From contig CAZYBT010000003.1 of the NCBI GenBank assembly GCA_964645755.1, positions 10,066-74,065 on the forward strand: DNA of 64,000 bases, read 5' to 3'. The notes beneath the pieces are model-generated. The model worked only from the letters and a program-made list of their open reading frames with translations, ran no database searches and was not told where the DNA came from. This DNA is from VMCP01 sp964645755 (lineage in GTDB: Bacteria; Bacteroidota; Bacteroidia; NS11-12g; UBA955). The position numbers were made by a program, and so were the translations under genes. This document shows, piece after piece, positions 17,550-26,317 of the stretch (the first letter of the stretch is position 1; each line of letters opens with the position of its first letter).

Positions 17550-18035
17550 TTAATGTGGGAGTTTATCTTTGAATTTACCGTAAACCCAAGTACCTAAAAC
17601 AGCACTTAGAATGGTTACTGCAACTACAGTAAATCCAGCGCCCAATTGTGTGTACAAAGGACCAGGACAAGCACCTGTAATGGCCCATCCAAATCCAAAG
17701 ATAAGTCCCCCATAAATTTGACCTTTATTGAAAGTCTTATCCTGAATCACAATTTGCTCACCTTCAATAGATTTCATTTTCTTTCTTTTGATGATTTGTA
17801 CAGAAATCAGTCCTACAAAAACCGCAGTACCAATCACACCATACATATGAAAAGAATCTAAACGAAACATTTCTTGAATTCTGAACCAACTGATGATTTC
17901 AGCTTTTACAAACACAATACCGAATAGAATGCCCACAAAGGCATATTTCAAATTGCTATACCAAGGTTTTTTAATATCTGATTCGTTCACACAAGCGGTG
18001 CCCGTTTCTACCATTTCTTTTGAATGTTTACTCAT
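17550..18035 (-). CDS. YeeE/YedE-type half-transporter, DUF6691-like
   Basis: 161 residues with four hydrophobic segments. The block GLIFGFGWAITGACPGPLYT is the hallmark of YeeE/YedE (TsuA-like) sulfur-compound transporters, with the conserved cysteine in GACPGP. A cytoplasmic N-terminal tail precedes the first helix. It is one half of a split transporter whose other half is the adjacent gene, 12 bp upstream. Members of the family import thiosulfate or move sulfur intermediates across the inner membrane. It is the last gene of the sulfur operon and is followed by a strong hairpin. Confidence 0.88.
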   Translation of the reverse strand: MSKHSKEMVETGTACVNESDIKKPWYSNLKYAFVGILFGIVFVKAEIISWFRIQEMFRLDSFHMYGVIGTAVFVGLISVQIIKRKKMKSIEGEQIVIQDKTFNKGQIYGGLIFGFGWAITGACPGPLYTQLGAGFTVVAVTILSAVLGTWVYGKFKDKLPH

Positions 18036-18047
18036 AAATATACGAAA

Positions 18048-18620
18048 TTAAAATGACAATAAAAAGGGTAATCCGAACCATGTCATCAAGAACCCACCAA
18101 TTAAAAAGCAGCAAGTAGCCACTAAAGAGGGCCATTGCAAATTACTCAAACCCATGATTGCGTGTCCAGAGGTACAACCACCAGCCCAACGGGTACCGAA
18201 ACCAACTAAAAAACCACCCAAAACCATGAAAATAAATCCCTTCACCGAAAGCAGTTGGTCCCAACTAAAAATATCAGTTGGCATCATATTGGTAAAATCT
18301 GTAACGCCGAGGGCCAATAATTGTTTTTTCGTACTATCTGCAATAACAATGGTTTCCTCTGATGTTAAAAAATTAGCAGCAATGAAACCACCAATGGCAG
18401 TACCGAACACAAAAAACAAATTCCATGATTCTTTTTTCCAATCGTAATTAAAAAAAGGAATTTTCGCTGGAACACACGCAGCACAAATGTGACGCAATGA
18501 ACTAGAAATACCGAACGACTTATTTCCGAGCAACAACAATGCTGGAACCGTTAATCCAATAAAAACACCACCCACGTACCATGGCCACGGCTGTTTTATC
18601 CATTCCAAAAATGTATCCAT
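18048..18620 (-). CDS. YeeE/YedE-type half-transporter
   Basis: 190 residues with about five hydrophobic segments. It contains LVGFGTRWAGGCTSGHAIMG, the second YeeE/YedE signature with its conserved cysteine (GGCTSGH), and a cysteine-rich loop HICAACVPAK. It shares a base with the stop of the MBL-rhodanese gene upstream and is followed after 12 bp by the partner half, so the two probably form one heteromeric channel for thiosulfate or a related sulfur species. The family role is known from thiosulfate uptake proteins; the exact substrate here is inference. Confidence 0.88.
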   Translation of the reverse strand: MDTFLEWIKQPWPWYVGGVFIGLTVPALLLLGNKSFGISSSLRHICAACVPAKIPFFNYDWKKESWNLFFVFGTAIGGFIAANFLTSEETIVIADSTKKQLLALGVTDFTNMMPTDIFSWDQLLSVKGFIFMVLGGFLVGFGTRWAGGCTSGHAIMGLSNLQWPSLVATCCFLIGGFLMTWFGLPFLLSF

Positions 18621-20035
18621 TAGTTTTTCTGTAATTTACTTTGACAAACAAAATCAGTTTTAGCAACACTCGTTTTTGCAATTGCAGCAAATCCACCTTC
18701 TATTTCTTTGAAATCATGAATTCCACGAGATTTCAAAATAGAAGCAGCAATCATACTGCGATAACCACCTGCACAATGAAGATAAAACGGCTTTTCATTG
18801 GCAAGAGATTTGAACCAATCATTGATATAATCTAAAGGCTTGTTATAAGCGTCGGCAACATGTTCTGCGCGATACTCAGATTCTTTACGCACGTCAACAA
18901 CCACATCATTTTCAAGATTCACTTCTTTTTCAAATTGCTCTGAAGTAATTCTATTTACGGAATCAATTTCTTTTCCTGATGTTTTCCATGCTGTAAATCC
19001 GCCTTTCAAATGTCCTAATATGTTATCGAAACCAACTCTCGACAAACGAATAACAGTTTCTTCTTCTTTCCCATCTTCGGTTACGAGTAAAATTGGGGTT
19101 TTCACATCCCCAATTACAGCACCAACCCATGGAGCAAATTGCCCATTTACCCCTATGTTAATGCTTCTTGGAATAAACCCTAATGCAAATACCTCTGGGT
19201 TACGGGTGTCTAAAAGAACCGCCTCGGTGCTTTCGGCAGCCACCTCAAAAGCAGAAGCTTCCAAAGCACGCATACCATTGTTCACCACTTGATCAATAGA
19301 CTCATAACCTTTTTTATTCATGGCAACATTCATCGGAAAATAAGCCGGTGGAGGCAATAATCCATCCAATACAGCTTCAATAAAGGCCTCTTTCGACGGT
19401 TGATTCAACGCATAATTCATCTCCTTTTGGTGTCCTAAAGTGTCCATCGTTTCCTTCATCATATTTTTACCACAAGCACTTCCCGCTCCATGTGCAGGAT
19501 AAACCATTACGTCGTTCGGCAAAGGCATGATTTTATTCATGAGGGACTCATACAACATTGCTGCTAATTGTTCTTGTGTCATATCAGCCGCTTTTTGAGC
19601 CAAATCAGGTCTTCCAACATCACCCAAAAATAGGGTATCACCACTGAAAAGACTATGCGGTTGATTGTTTTCATCGAGCAACAAATAGCAAGAACTTTCC
19701 ATGGTATGTCCTGGAGTATGTAACACTTTTAATGTTAACTCACCTACCTTGAATTCTTGATTGTCTGCTGCAATGATGCAATCAAATTCAGGATTGGCTG
19801 TTGGACCATAAACAATTTTCGCTCCTGTTTTTGCAGCCAAATCAACGTGACCACTTACAAAATCAGCGTGAAAATGGGTCTCAAAAATATATTTAAGAAC
19901 CACGCCATCTTTCTCCAGACGGTCTAAGTAGGGCTGAACCTCGCGAAGAGGATCAATGATAACCGCCTCACCATTGCTGTGAATGTAATAGGCTCCTTGT
20001 GCCAAACATCCAGTGTAAATTTGTTCAATATTCAT
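18620..20035 (-). CDS. CstB-like persulfide dioxygenase-rhodanese fusion
   Basis: 471 residues in three parts. An ETHE1-like metallo-beta-lactamase domain spans about 1-250 with FETHFHADFVSGHVDLA, HTPGHTMESSCYLLLD, GDTLFLGDVGRPDL and VYPAHGAGSACGK supplying the iron ligands. A rhodanese-like domain at about 265-350 lacks the active-site cysteine, reading ILLVTEDGKEEE. A second rhodanese at about 365-460 has an active-site loop FYLHCAGGYRSMIA. This matches the layout of CstB, which converts low-molecular-weight persulfides to thiosulfate. It sits in the operon between the methyltransferase and the YeeE pair, fitting sulfide detoxification with thiosulfate handling. Confidence 0.9.
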   Translation of the reverse strand: MNIEQIYTGCLAQGAYYIHSNGEAVIIDPLREVQPYLDRLEKDGVVLKYIFETHFHADFVSGHVDLAAKTGAKIVYGPTANPEFDCIIAADNQEFKVGELTLKVLHTPGHTMESSCYLLLDENNQPHSLFSGDTLFLGDVGRPDLAQKAADMTQEQLAAMLYESLMNKIMPLPNDVMVYPAHGAGSACGKNMMKETMDTLGHQKEMNYALNQPSKEAFIEAVLDGLLPPPAYFPMNVAMNKKGYESIDQVVNNGMRALEASAFEVAAESTEAVLLDTRNPEVFALGFIPRSINIGVNGQFAPWVGAVIGDVKTPILLVTEDGKEEETVIRLSRVGFDNILGHLKGGFTAWKTSGKEIDSVNRITSEQFEKEVNLENDVVVDVRKESEYRAEHVADAYNKPLDYINDWFKSLANEKPFYLHCAGGYRSMIAASILKSRGIHDFKEIEGGFAAIAKTSVAKTDFVCQSKLQKN

Positions 20036-20052
20036 AAAATTTTCGTTTTTTT

Positions 20053-20715
20053 TTAAATGTTACAACATGGGTTTTTTACATCAAAAACACCAATTATTTT
20101 TTTTGCCTTTACAAAAACCTCCGAATTAGCCCTAGGTGCTACAGAGTTTAAGCAATTTTCAATTTCCACCATTTCCAAGCCATTTGCTTCAAACAACTTT
20201 TGATAGTCATTGGCACTACCACCAAACGGAGGCCCAGGTTTTTCAAAGTTTCGGTTAAACATCAACCCAGCAAGAATGCCGTTTTCATCTAATAACTCGC
20301 GCATTTTCTGAACATAATGCTCCCTCATGAAAGGTTGAAGTGCACAGAAAAAAGTTTGTTCTAAAATCACATCAAACTGCCCTTTTAATTCAAAAAAGTC
20401 TCCCAAAATCACAGTTAAATTCGCATTTCCCGCAAATCTTTCCTGTAATTTTTTTACGAGTTCCGCGGAAATATCTATCAACGTAATATTGGAAAAACCA
20501 GCCTCCAGCAAATATTCAGCTTCGTATGCATTTCCGCAACCAGGAATGAGAATTCTGATGTCCTTTTTTTCAAGTGTATCAATAAAGGCAACCAAAGCTG
20601 GCGATGGCATACCCAAATCCCAACCGGTGGTATTGGAGATATATTGCGAATTCCAGTAATGAGCGTCTAAAGTTGGACCATTCATATCGACACAGCAGTT
20701 AAGTTCTTCCAACAT
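20053..20715 (-). CDS. TPMT-family SAM-dependent methyltransferase
   Basis: 220 residues of the thiopurine S-methyltransferase type. The N-terminal block YWNSQYISNTTGWDLGMPSP is characteristic. The SAM-binding motif I is ILIPGCGNAYEAEYLLEAGF, followed by LIDISAELVKKLQERF and the acidic block GDFFELKGQFDVILEQTFFC. The ATG at 20715 is 2 bp after the cytochrome stop and has AGGAAA about 8 bp upstream. In a sulfur-oxidation operon a thiol or hydrosulfide S-methyltransferase role is plausible, since the family methylates small thiols, but substrate specificity is not visible. Confidence 0.85.
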   Translation of the reverse strand: MLEELNCCVDMNGPTLDAHYWNSQYISNTTGWDLGMPSPALVAFIDTLEKKDIRILIPGCGNAYEAEYLLEAGFSNITLIDISAELVKKLQERFAGNANLTVILGDFFELKGQFDVILEQTFFCALQPFMREHYVQKMRELLDENGILAGLMFNRNFEKPGPPFGGSANDYQKLFEANGLEMVEIENCLNSVAPRANSEVFVKAKKIIGVFDVKNPCCNI

Positions 20716-20717
20716 GC

Positions 20718-21761
20718 TTATTTTCCTTTCGCTTTTTTGATTGGGCCAAAAGGACCAAATTTATGTTGTTCCTCTGAGAATGCATCGGCAAACGGTCCAA
20801 ACGGGTGGTCAAATGTCTTCTCTTCTATTTTCGGCCAATCTTTAGAGATATCCTTACTCGGGTGTGGCATTGCATTCACGTAAGCAGCAATATCCCATGC
20901 TTCTTCATCTGTTAATTGGGGTTCTTTAAAAGTTGCACCAAAAGGCATATTGGCCTTGATGTAACCAGCAAAACGAGAAATTCGATATAATCCAGCACCC
21001 TGATTGTAAGCGTTTTTACCCCAGAGAGGCGGATATTGATAGCTCACTTTGTCTTCATTCAACAAGCCCTCTCCATTTAATTGATGGCAAGATTGACATT
21101 TTGCTGCATAAATAATTTTACCCTTTGCAGGATCTGCCGCTCTATCCAAGAACTTCAATTCATAAATGCCAGAACCTTTGGGTTTTTGTCCTTTTTTCAC
21201 ATTGCTACCAATGTAATTGATGTATGCAACCATGGCTTCAAGTTCTTTTAAACCCCGAGCAGGAGCTTTCCCGTTCAATGATCGCTCAAAACAGTCTTCC
21301 ACACGCTTGTAAATATCTTCGATGCCTCCACTTCTTGCCCTATATTTAGGATAAGTTGTAAAAACTGCCGCATAGTTATTGCCATAGGGTTTTGTACCAG
21401 CATCCAAATGACAATTTTGACAGTTCATACCATTTGTTATTTGAGCCACACTACCTCTTGGGCCTAAAAATTTAGCTGTATTTGCAATGAGTTGTTTTCC
21501 ATATTCGATTTGAACTTGCTTATCGGCAGGCATTTTTTTCAAATCCTCAGGAGTTGGAGCGGTCCACAAATCGGTTGACTTATCGAGTGAATTTGGATAC
21601 TCTTCTTGAACAATGATTGTAGTATCTGCAGCTATTGATTTAAAAGTTTGAGGGAACTTGGTTTTTACAACCAAAAGAACTGCAACTAAAACCACCAAAA
21701 CCACCAAATACATCAGGGTTTTGACTTGTTTCCAAAGTTTTTCTACCTCTAGTTGATCCAT
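20718..21761 (-). CDS. Membrane-anchored diheme cytochrome c, TsdA-like thiosulfate dehydrogenase
   Basis: 347 residues with an N-terminal transmembrane anchor at about 15-32 and two c-type heme sites, MNCQNCHLDAG and AAKCQSCHQLNGEG. Between them is VEDCFERSLNGKAP, which matches the segment holding the unusual cysteine heme ligand in TsdA and SoxA proteins. A C-terminal helix region containing YIKANMPFG is a typical Met-ligand loop of cytochrome c. It likely oxidises thiosulfate to tetrathionate or a related sulfur donor in the periplasm. It lies between the TauE permease (6 bp) and the methyltransferase (2 bp). A different diheme cytochrome role is possible. Confidence 0.8.
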   Translation of the reverse strand: MDQLEVEKLWKQVKTLMYLVVLVVLVAVLLVVKTKFPQTFKSIAADTTIIVQEEYPNSLDKSTDLWTAPTPEDLKKMPADKQVQIEYGKQLIANTAKFLGPRGSVAQITNGMNCQNCHLDAGTKPYGNNYAAVFTTYPKYRARSGGIEDIYKRVEDCFERSLNGKAPARGLKELEAMVAYINYIGSNVKKGQKPKGSGIYELKFLDRAADPAKGKIIYAAKCQSCHQLNGEGLLNEDKVSYQYPPLWGKNAYNQGAGLYRISRFAGYIKANMPFGATFKEPQLTDEEAWDIAAYVNAMPHPSKDISKDWPKIEEKTFDHPFGPFADAFSEEQHKFGPFGPIKKAKGK

Positions 21762-21767
21762 GGCAAA

Positions 21768-22571
21768 TTACTTCATTTTATAAATTTCCATTACAATGAT
21801 ATAGATTCCCATGATGAAAACAAACCATCCAAAAGCAGGTTTCAATTTTTCACCTGATATCTTTTTAGACAGCATCGACCCAACCAAAATCCCTACAATT
21901 GCAATGGAACTGAATATACTCAAAAATGACCAATCTATCACTTCATTTCCGTTCAAGTCGCCAACAAATCCGATTAATGATTTAGCAGCAATGATCATCA
22001 GAGAAGTTCCCACAGCTTGCTTCATTGGCAGCTTCGCCAATAATACAAGTGCAGGAATTATGAGAAAACCACCTCCAGCACCTACCAGCCCTGTCACCAT
22101 TCCAACAATAAGTCCCTCCGCTAAAATTAACGGGAAATTAAAGTTCACCTCAGATGCTACATTTTCTTGAGGCTTTTTTGATGGCTTGATCATGCTGTAA
22201 GCCGCCAAAATCATAATCACAGCGAACAATACAAGCAACGCCATTGGCTTTGAAACCGTGAATGCTGAACTTGAAATTAATGGATTGGGAATTGCAGGCA
22301 CCAAATAAAGTCGTGTTAAAAACACAGAAACAATGCTCGGAATACCAAATACCAATGCAGTTTTCCAATGAATATTGCCAAGTTTTACATGACTCACAGA
22401 ACCAACAAGACTGGTCAATCCCACTATAAACAAGGAGTAAGCCGTAGCAAGAACTGCATCTACATGAAATAAATACACCAAAATTGGAACAGTTAAAATA
22501 GAACCACCGCCACCAATTAAACCAAGCGACAATCCCATAACAATTGCACCTATATAACCTAAAATTTCCAT
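21768..22571 (-). CDS. TauE/SafE-family sulfite exporter-like permease
   Basis: 267 residues with about eight transmembrane helices. The two halves each carry the TauE/SafE glycine-rich motif: GLSLGLIGGGGSILTVPIL near the N-terminus and GMVTGLVGAGGGFLIIPALV around residue 155. Proteins of this family export sulfite or other anions of organosulfur metabolism, which fits its place as the first gene of the operon with the cytochrome, methyltransferase, CstB-like enzyme and YeeE pair. A Crp/Fnr-like palindrome 52 bp upstream and a near-consensus -7 box form its promoter. Confidence 0.9.
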   Translation of the reverse strand: MEILGYIGAIVMGLSLGLIGGGGSILTVPILVYLFHVDAVLATAYSLFIVGLTSLVGSVSHVKLGNIHWKTALVFGIPSIVSVFLTRLYLVPAIPNPLISSSAFTVSKPMALLVLFAVIMILAAYSMIKPSKKPQENVASEVNFNFPLILAEGLIVGMVTGLVGAGGGFLIIPALVLLAKLPMKQAVGTSLMIIAAKSLIGFVGDLNGNEVIDWSFLSIFSSIAIVGILVGSMLSKKISGEKLKPAFGWFVFIMGIYIIVMEIYKMK

Positions 22572-22592
22572 ACTATTCTTTTAAATATCTTA

Positions 22593-22636
22593 CAAAGATG
22601 TTGTTTGTTTTTTTAATTCATTGTGACAATTATCAC
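22593..22636 (-). promoter_or_regulatory. Crp/Fnr-like operator and promoter of the sulfur operon
   Basis: GTGA-N6-TCAC at 22623-22636 (in TGTGACAATTATCACT) lies directly after the SoxB-like stop. The -7 box is CATCTTTG on the minus strand at 22593-22600, one base off TAnnTTTG. Spacing from palindrome centre to the last G is 36.5 bp, as at the other three sites. Confidence 0.7.
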
Positions 22637-24391
22637 TTAAGTAAAATCATAATCATAACCTTCCAGTTGCGATAAAAGCGTGATGGGTTTGTCGGTACAT
22701 TCCACCCTTCCCTCAACTTTTGGAGATACAGGTGAATGAACTTTTAAATACTCGCGAATGATGTCGTGAAGTGTGATGTTTAATTTTTTAGGATTCAACA
22801 CATTTTCGATACGACAAAGGGTGTCGTCTGGATCACCATCGCGTTCACACGCAATCACAGAATATAAGGTTCCATCTTCAATTGACTTTCCTTTAACGGT
22901 AATCGAATTCACCCTTTGACCTTTGGGTTTATCGGCTGTAATGTTGATTTTCATTCCCTGAAATCTTACCACCCAGCCGCCAAATCGCTTTGTAGGATCT
23001 TTTGCAAACACATTTTCTAACTCCTTTTCCAACCAATTCTTCAATTGCAATCCCGACACCTGAGCCCATTTTGCCTCTGAATTTACTGGCAACATGCTCC
23101 AAAGATAATCATTGGTAATCTCCGCTAGGCCCGTTTTAGGATTTGGAACCAAAGGCGGACAAAAACGGAAACCATTCGACAAGGCGATGTCTGGGTTCAA
23201 CTTCCACATCAATGCATCTGTGATCATATTATCCATTGGATTTTCCATAACATAATAACGCACCAAGGTTGTTTTAGAAGTACCTATCACTGTATTCAGT
23301 TCTTTAGCAAACGGTTCTTTTGCTTTGTTCACAAGTTGCTGCATCACTGGATCTGGTTTGTATTTTTCAGGATCTACATCCAATAAGGCATATCGATGTT
23401 CTTTGATCACCCCGTTTTCAACTACAATGTCCATCTTTGAAACAAACGATCCAAAGGCACCGGGTTCTGTAACTTTAGAAAAAGCTCCTTTGATTGGCTT
23501 TCTCACCCTTTCGTGTGTATCAGCACCCAAAATATAATCAACACCATCAACATATGATTTATTCGCGAGGTCAACTTGTTGCGCAAGTCCCATATGGGTT
23601 ACCAAGAAAACCATGGAACATTGTTCATAATCTCTTAAAACCCGCACATATTTGGCAACATTGATGGATGGATCCGTAAATTTGATTCCTTCGGAATAGG
23701 CAGGACTTTGACGTTTGGGCGTCAATGGATCATTGTATCCAATAAATCCAATTTTAATTCCTGCTACATGCTTTGTCCAATATGGTGGGAAAATCATATC
23801 TCCAGAAAAATCGTCCTTGGTATCGTGAAACATGTTGGCACATATTTTAGCGCCTCTGTATGCACCAAGGTCTTTCATCATCATTTCTTTGCCGTAAACG
23901 ACTTCCCAATTGCCCGGTAACATAAGATCATACCCAATATCATTCATCAATGGAACAATGGCTTTACCCTCTGTTAATGCAGCTACACCGCCTCCCTGAA
24001 AACAATCACCACCATCAATAACTATCGTATTCAAAGGATTCTGAGCTTTTAAAGTGCGAATCATTGTTTTAAGACTCGCCATACCACCTCTTTTTTTGTA
24101 AACTGGACTCCCGTTTTCCAGGAAAAACTCATCGTGAATATCTAGTTGAGCATGGATATCACTTGTATGCAAAATGGTAAAGTGTTGGGCTTTGCCATTT
24201 TTAACCGCTTGAGATTTTTGAATGTTAGACAAAGCATGCTCATCGTCGGTTAAACCATAAGCCACCTTTGTTCCAAATGCCAAACCCAACCCTAAAGTTG
24301 AAGCTTGTTTGAGAAATGAACGTCGATCTTGTTCTGAGAGGTGTTGATTGCAGCCACACTGGCAGGAAATGTCGTGGTATTTGTTTGTCAT
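22637..24391 (-). CDS. SoxB-like thiosulfohydrolase/5'-nucleotidase-family protein
   Basis: 584 residues with a twin-arginine signal (DRRSFLKQAS at about 22-31). The metallophosphatase core shows TSDIHAQLD, VIDGGDCFQGGG, GNWEVVYGKE, VFLVTHMGLAQQ and GADTHERV. SoxB proteins carry a tryptophan where 5'-nucleotidases have GNHE, and GNWEVVYG resembles that variant. A C-terminal nucleotidase-like domain follows (about 380-560). SoxB hydrolyses sulfate from a protein-bound S-sulfonate in the Sox pathway, but no soxYZ or soxXA is in this window. The neighbouring sulfur genes support the SoxB-type assignment over a nucleotidase. It is co-oriented with the porin gene 41 bp upstream. Confidence 0.8.
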   Translation of the reverse strand: MTNKYHDISCQCGCNQHLSEQDRRSFLKQASTLGLGLAFGTKVAYGLTDDEHALSNIQKSQAVKNGKAQHFTILHTSDIHAQLDIHDEFFLENGSPVYKKRGGMASLKTMIRTLKAQNPLNTIVIDGGDCFQGGGVAALTEGKAIVPLMNDIGYDLMLPGNWEVVYGKEMMMKDLGAYRGAKICANMFHDTKDDFSGDMIFPPYWTKHVAGIKIGFIGYNDPLTPKRQSPAYSEGIKFTDPSINVAKYVRVLRDYEQCSMVFLVTHMGLAQQVDLANKSYVDGVDYILGADTHERVRKPIKGAFSKVTEPGAFGSFVSKMDIVVENGVIKEHRYALLDVDPEKYKPDPVMQQLVNKAKEPFAKELNTVIGTSKTTLVRYYVMENPMDNMITDALMWKLNPDIALSNGFRFCPPLVPNPKTGLAEITNDYLWSMLPVNSEAKWAQVSGLQLKNWLEKELENVFAKDPTKRFGGWVVRFQGMKINITADKPKGQRVNSITVKGKSIEDGTLYSVIACERDGDPDDTLCRIENVLNPKKLNITLHDIIREYLKVHSPVSPKVEGRVECTDKPITLLSQLEGYDYDFT

Positions 24392-24432
24392 AGGCTTTTT
24401 TCTGTAGATAAAGTATTGATCATTGAGGAAAG

Positions 24433-25842
24433 TTAAAAATGATAATTGAATATGATATTATAATGATTCAGATTGACTTTATTAATTTCAAACTTAGGCA
24501 AATAATCGATGTTGTTCAATGCTTGTTTCCAAACATATAGCAATTGAACATCAAAGCCTTTAAAAAATCCTTGAAAAGAATATCTAAAATCAACATTCAA
24601 CTGCTGATATGATGGAAATCCGTATTTATTCAAAGCTGTATTCGAAATTTCAGGAAGGTAAAATTGTCCGTAACTAACATCAGCCCTCAAGCCTTCTAGC
24701 CCTAAATTTTTACTCAAAACAGCGGTAAAAGCATTCACGTCACCATACCCTTCATTCCGCTCGCGCGGCATAAAGGTAAAAAATGGATCTCTGCCCCATT
24801 CTCTTGGCATCAAATACCTTCCTTTGTCGGTAATTCTCGTATAATTAAGGGTCAATTTCCATTGATTCTCATGGTTTATCCCTAACCTCAATCCATAAAC
24901 CTCTGAACCTCCATTTTTTTGCATATAGGTTTTGTTTGGGTCAATATTTCCGCCATCATCAACCGACGATTGTCTGATATACTGCAATCCATAAATCAGT
25001 TGATTTTGCCAATTCAATGTAAATGATCCCTCGTATTGCAAAAAAGTTGTATTAAAAATATGGCTTACGAGCTGATTCCAAAGTTGCAATTTATCTGTTT
25101 TTCGCAACGTATATTCAGCACCCAAAAATAGAATTTCAGACTTTGGAAGATTCCCAAAATAATTCGATTTGGTTCCGTTCGGATTCACCCCTTGTCCATA
25201 AATCCCAATGCTATTTCCAACATCCGACCAAGCGATGGTGCTTCGTGGAGAAACCAATGTGATGTACCCCAAATGGAATGTTGTTTTTTTTGAGGGACGA
25301 TAATCCGCAAGCAAACCTTGAATCAACGTAGGACGCATCCTACCATCCTGAGGATTTACAAAGGGAGATCGAATGTGCTGTTTCCCAAATTTAAGTTCAA
25401 TTTTGTGATTTGAATATTTGATGTACAAATCTTCTAACCTATCTAAATCGTGATGATTCGTAGGATTTGTTACATCAAATAAACCAAGTTCATACCGATT
25501 GGGTTGATTTGAGGCTGAGTCTAATTTTGAAAAATCAGACGATTGCAAATTATAAATAGCATAACCACTAATACCCAATGTGATATTCTTCCATGTGCCT
25601 GTTTCATAACCAATACCAACGCCAACAGCATGCGCATAATAATCTGTTAGTCCATCGGCGTTATCGGTATACATACTATAAAACCGAGTATGACCGAAAA
25701 AAGAACCTTTGCGTAAAAAATTTTGTAGCGTTTTAGACTGACTATCCAACTTCACACGCTCATTATGATGCAAATATGGCCTATCTTGAGCCGATAAATC
25801 TTGCATTATCAAAATGAATAATCCAAAAACAATTTTCCGCAT
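24433..25842 (-). CDS. OprD-family-like outer-membrane porin
   Basis: 469 residues from MRKIVFGLFILIMQDLSAQD, with a short signal peptide. The frame also opens at 25884, but that start lies inside the operator palindrome, so the later ATG is used. The barrel region contains GRMRPTLIQGLLADYRPSK, FFGHTRFYSMYTDN, and MPREWGRDPFFTFMPRERNE, blocks seen in Bacteroidota OprD-like porins that admit small charged solutes. It is the first gene of the SoxB-like transcription unit and shares the sulfur-type promoter, so it may admit thiosulfate or other sulfur anions. That substrate is inference. Confidence 0.8.
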   Translation of the reverse strand: MRKIVFGLFILIMQDLSAQDRPYLHHNERVKLDSQSKTLQNFLRKGSFFGHTRFYSMYTDNADGLTDYYAHAVGVGIGYETGTWKNITLGISGYAIYNLQSSDFSKLDSASNQPNRYELGLFDVTNPTNHHDLDRLEDLYIKYSNHKIELKFGKQHIRSPFVNPQDGRMRPTLIQGLLADYRPSKKTTFHLGYITLVSPRSTIAWSDVGNSIGIYGQGVNPNGTKSNYFGNLPKSEILFLGAEYTLRKTDKLQLWNQLVSHIFNTTFLQYEGSFTLNWQNQLIYGLQYIRQSSVDDGGNIDPNKTYMQKNGGSEVYGLRLGINHENQWKLTLNYTRITDKGRYLMPREWGRDPFFTFMPRERNEGYGDVNAFTAVLSKNLGLEGLRADVSYGQFYLPEISNTALNKYGFPSYQQLNVDFRYSFQGFFKGFDVQLLYVWKQALNNIDYLPKFEINKVNLNHYNIIFNYHF

Positions 25843-25847
25843 AACCA

Positions 25848-25892
25848 CAAAAGTAGCCATGCGCAAATAAATTGATTGTGACAAATGTCACA
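25848..25892 (-). promoter_or_regulatory. Crp/Fnr-like operator and promoter of the porin/SoxB unit
   Basis: TGTGACAAATGTCACA at 25877-25892 is a perfect 6+6 palindrome. A perfect TAnnTTTG box (TACTTTTG, minus strand) lies at 25848-25855, again 36.5 bp from palindrome centre to last G. The inferred start is only a few bases before the ATG at 25842, so the transcript would have a very short leader. Confidence 0.78.
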
Positions 25893-25903
25893 TCCCTCAA
25901 AAA

Positions 25904-26299
25904 TCAATAAAAAAAGAAAAAGAAGTAGAGTGCAGCTTCAATTCTCCTCACGGATTCAAAATAGCCAACAGTGCTGCCAGATCCGTTTTTGACCCTGCCA
26001 TCACCGATATAACCAATGGTACTTCCTGAAGCATTTTTAACCCTCTCGCCATCAAAATAACCAATAGTTGAACCACTACTATTTTTGATTCTCTCTTGAT
26101 CAAAATATCCAATTGTACTGCCTGATCCGTTTTTAACCCTTCCATCTTCAATGTAACCAATAGTACTACCAGAACTATTTTTAACCCTACCATTCTCGAT
26201 GTAACCGATAGTAGAACCCGATGAATTTTTCAACCTCTGCGCAGCCGCAGAATTGCAAAACAAAAATCCAAATATGAAAACAACCAAAGTCAACCTCAT
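25904..26299 (-). CDS. Secreted six-repeat beta-rich protein (5-fold beta-flower-like)
   Basis: 131 residues: a signal peptide (MRLTLVVFIFGFLFCNSAAAQ) then six consecutive 16-residue repeats at residues 22-117 with consensus RVKNSSGSTIGYIEDG, and an aromatic tail RRIEAALYFFFFFY. I recall similar short Bacteroidota proteins annotated as 5-fold beta-flower proteins, in which each repeat forms one beta-hairpin of a closed ring. Six units here suggest a six-fold ring or an extra strand. The gene lies just upstream of the sulfur-type promoter of the porin and on the same strand. Function is unknown. Confidence 0.75.
   Translation of the reverse strand: MRLTLVVFIFGFLFCNSAAAQRLKNSSGSTIGYIENGRVKNSSGSTIGYIEDGRVKNGSGSTIGYFDQERIKNSSGSTIGYFDGERVKNASGSTIGYIGDGRVKNGSGSTVGYFESVRRIEAALYFFFFFY
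25949..26236 (-). repeat. Six 48-bp tandem coding repeats
   Basis: Six in-frame 48-bp units encode the 16-residue repeats of the secreted protein. Units differ by a few bases each, and the variable residues cluster at the ends of each unit. Confidence 0.9.
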
Positions 26300-26317
26300 C
26301 TGTTATCTATTTATCAT

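Noticed and set aside
18620..20035. Glyoxalase II or generic lactamase-fold hydrolase
   Set aside because: The MBL domain is followed by two rhodanese-like domains, the CstB layout, and the neighbours are sulfur genes.
25948..26193. Second overlapping gene in the six-repeat region
   Set aside because: It is a shadow frame created by the 48-bp repeat periodicity; the other frame has a signal peptide and a clean repeat consensus.
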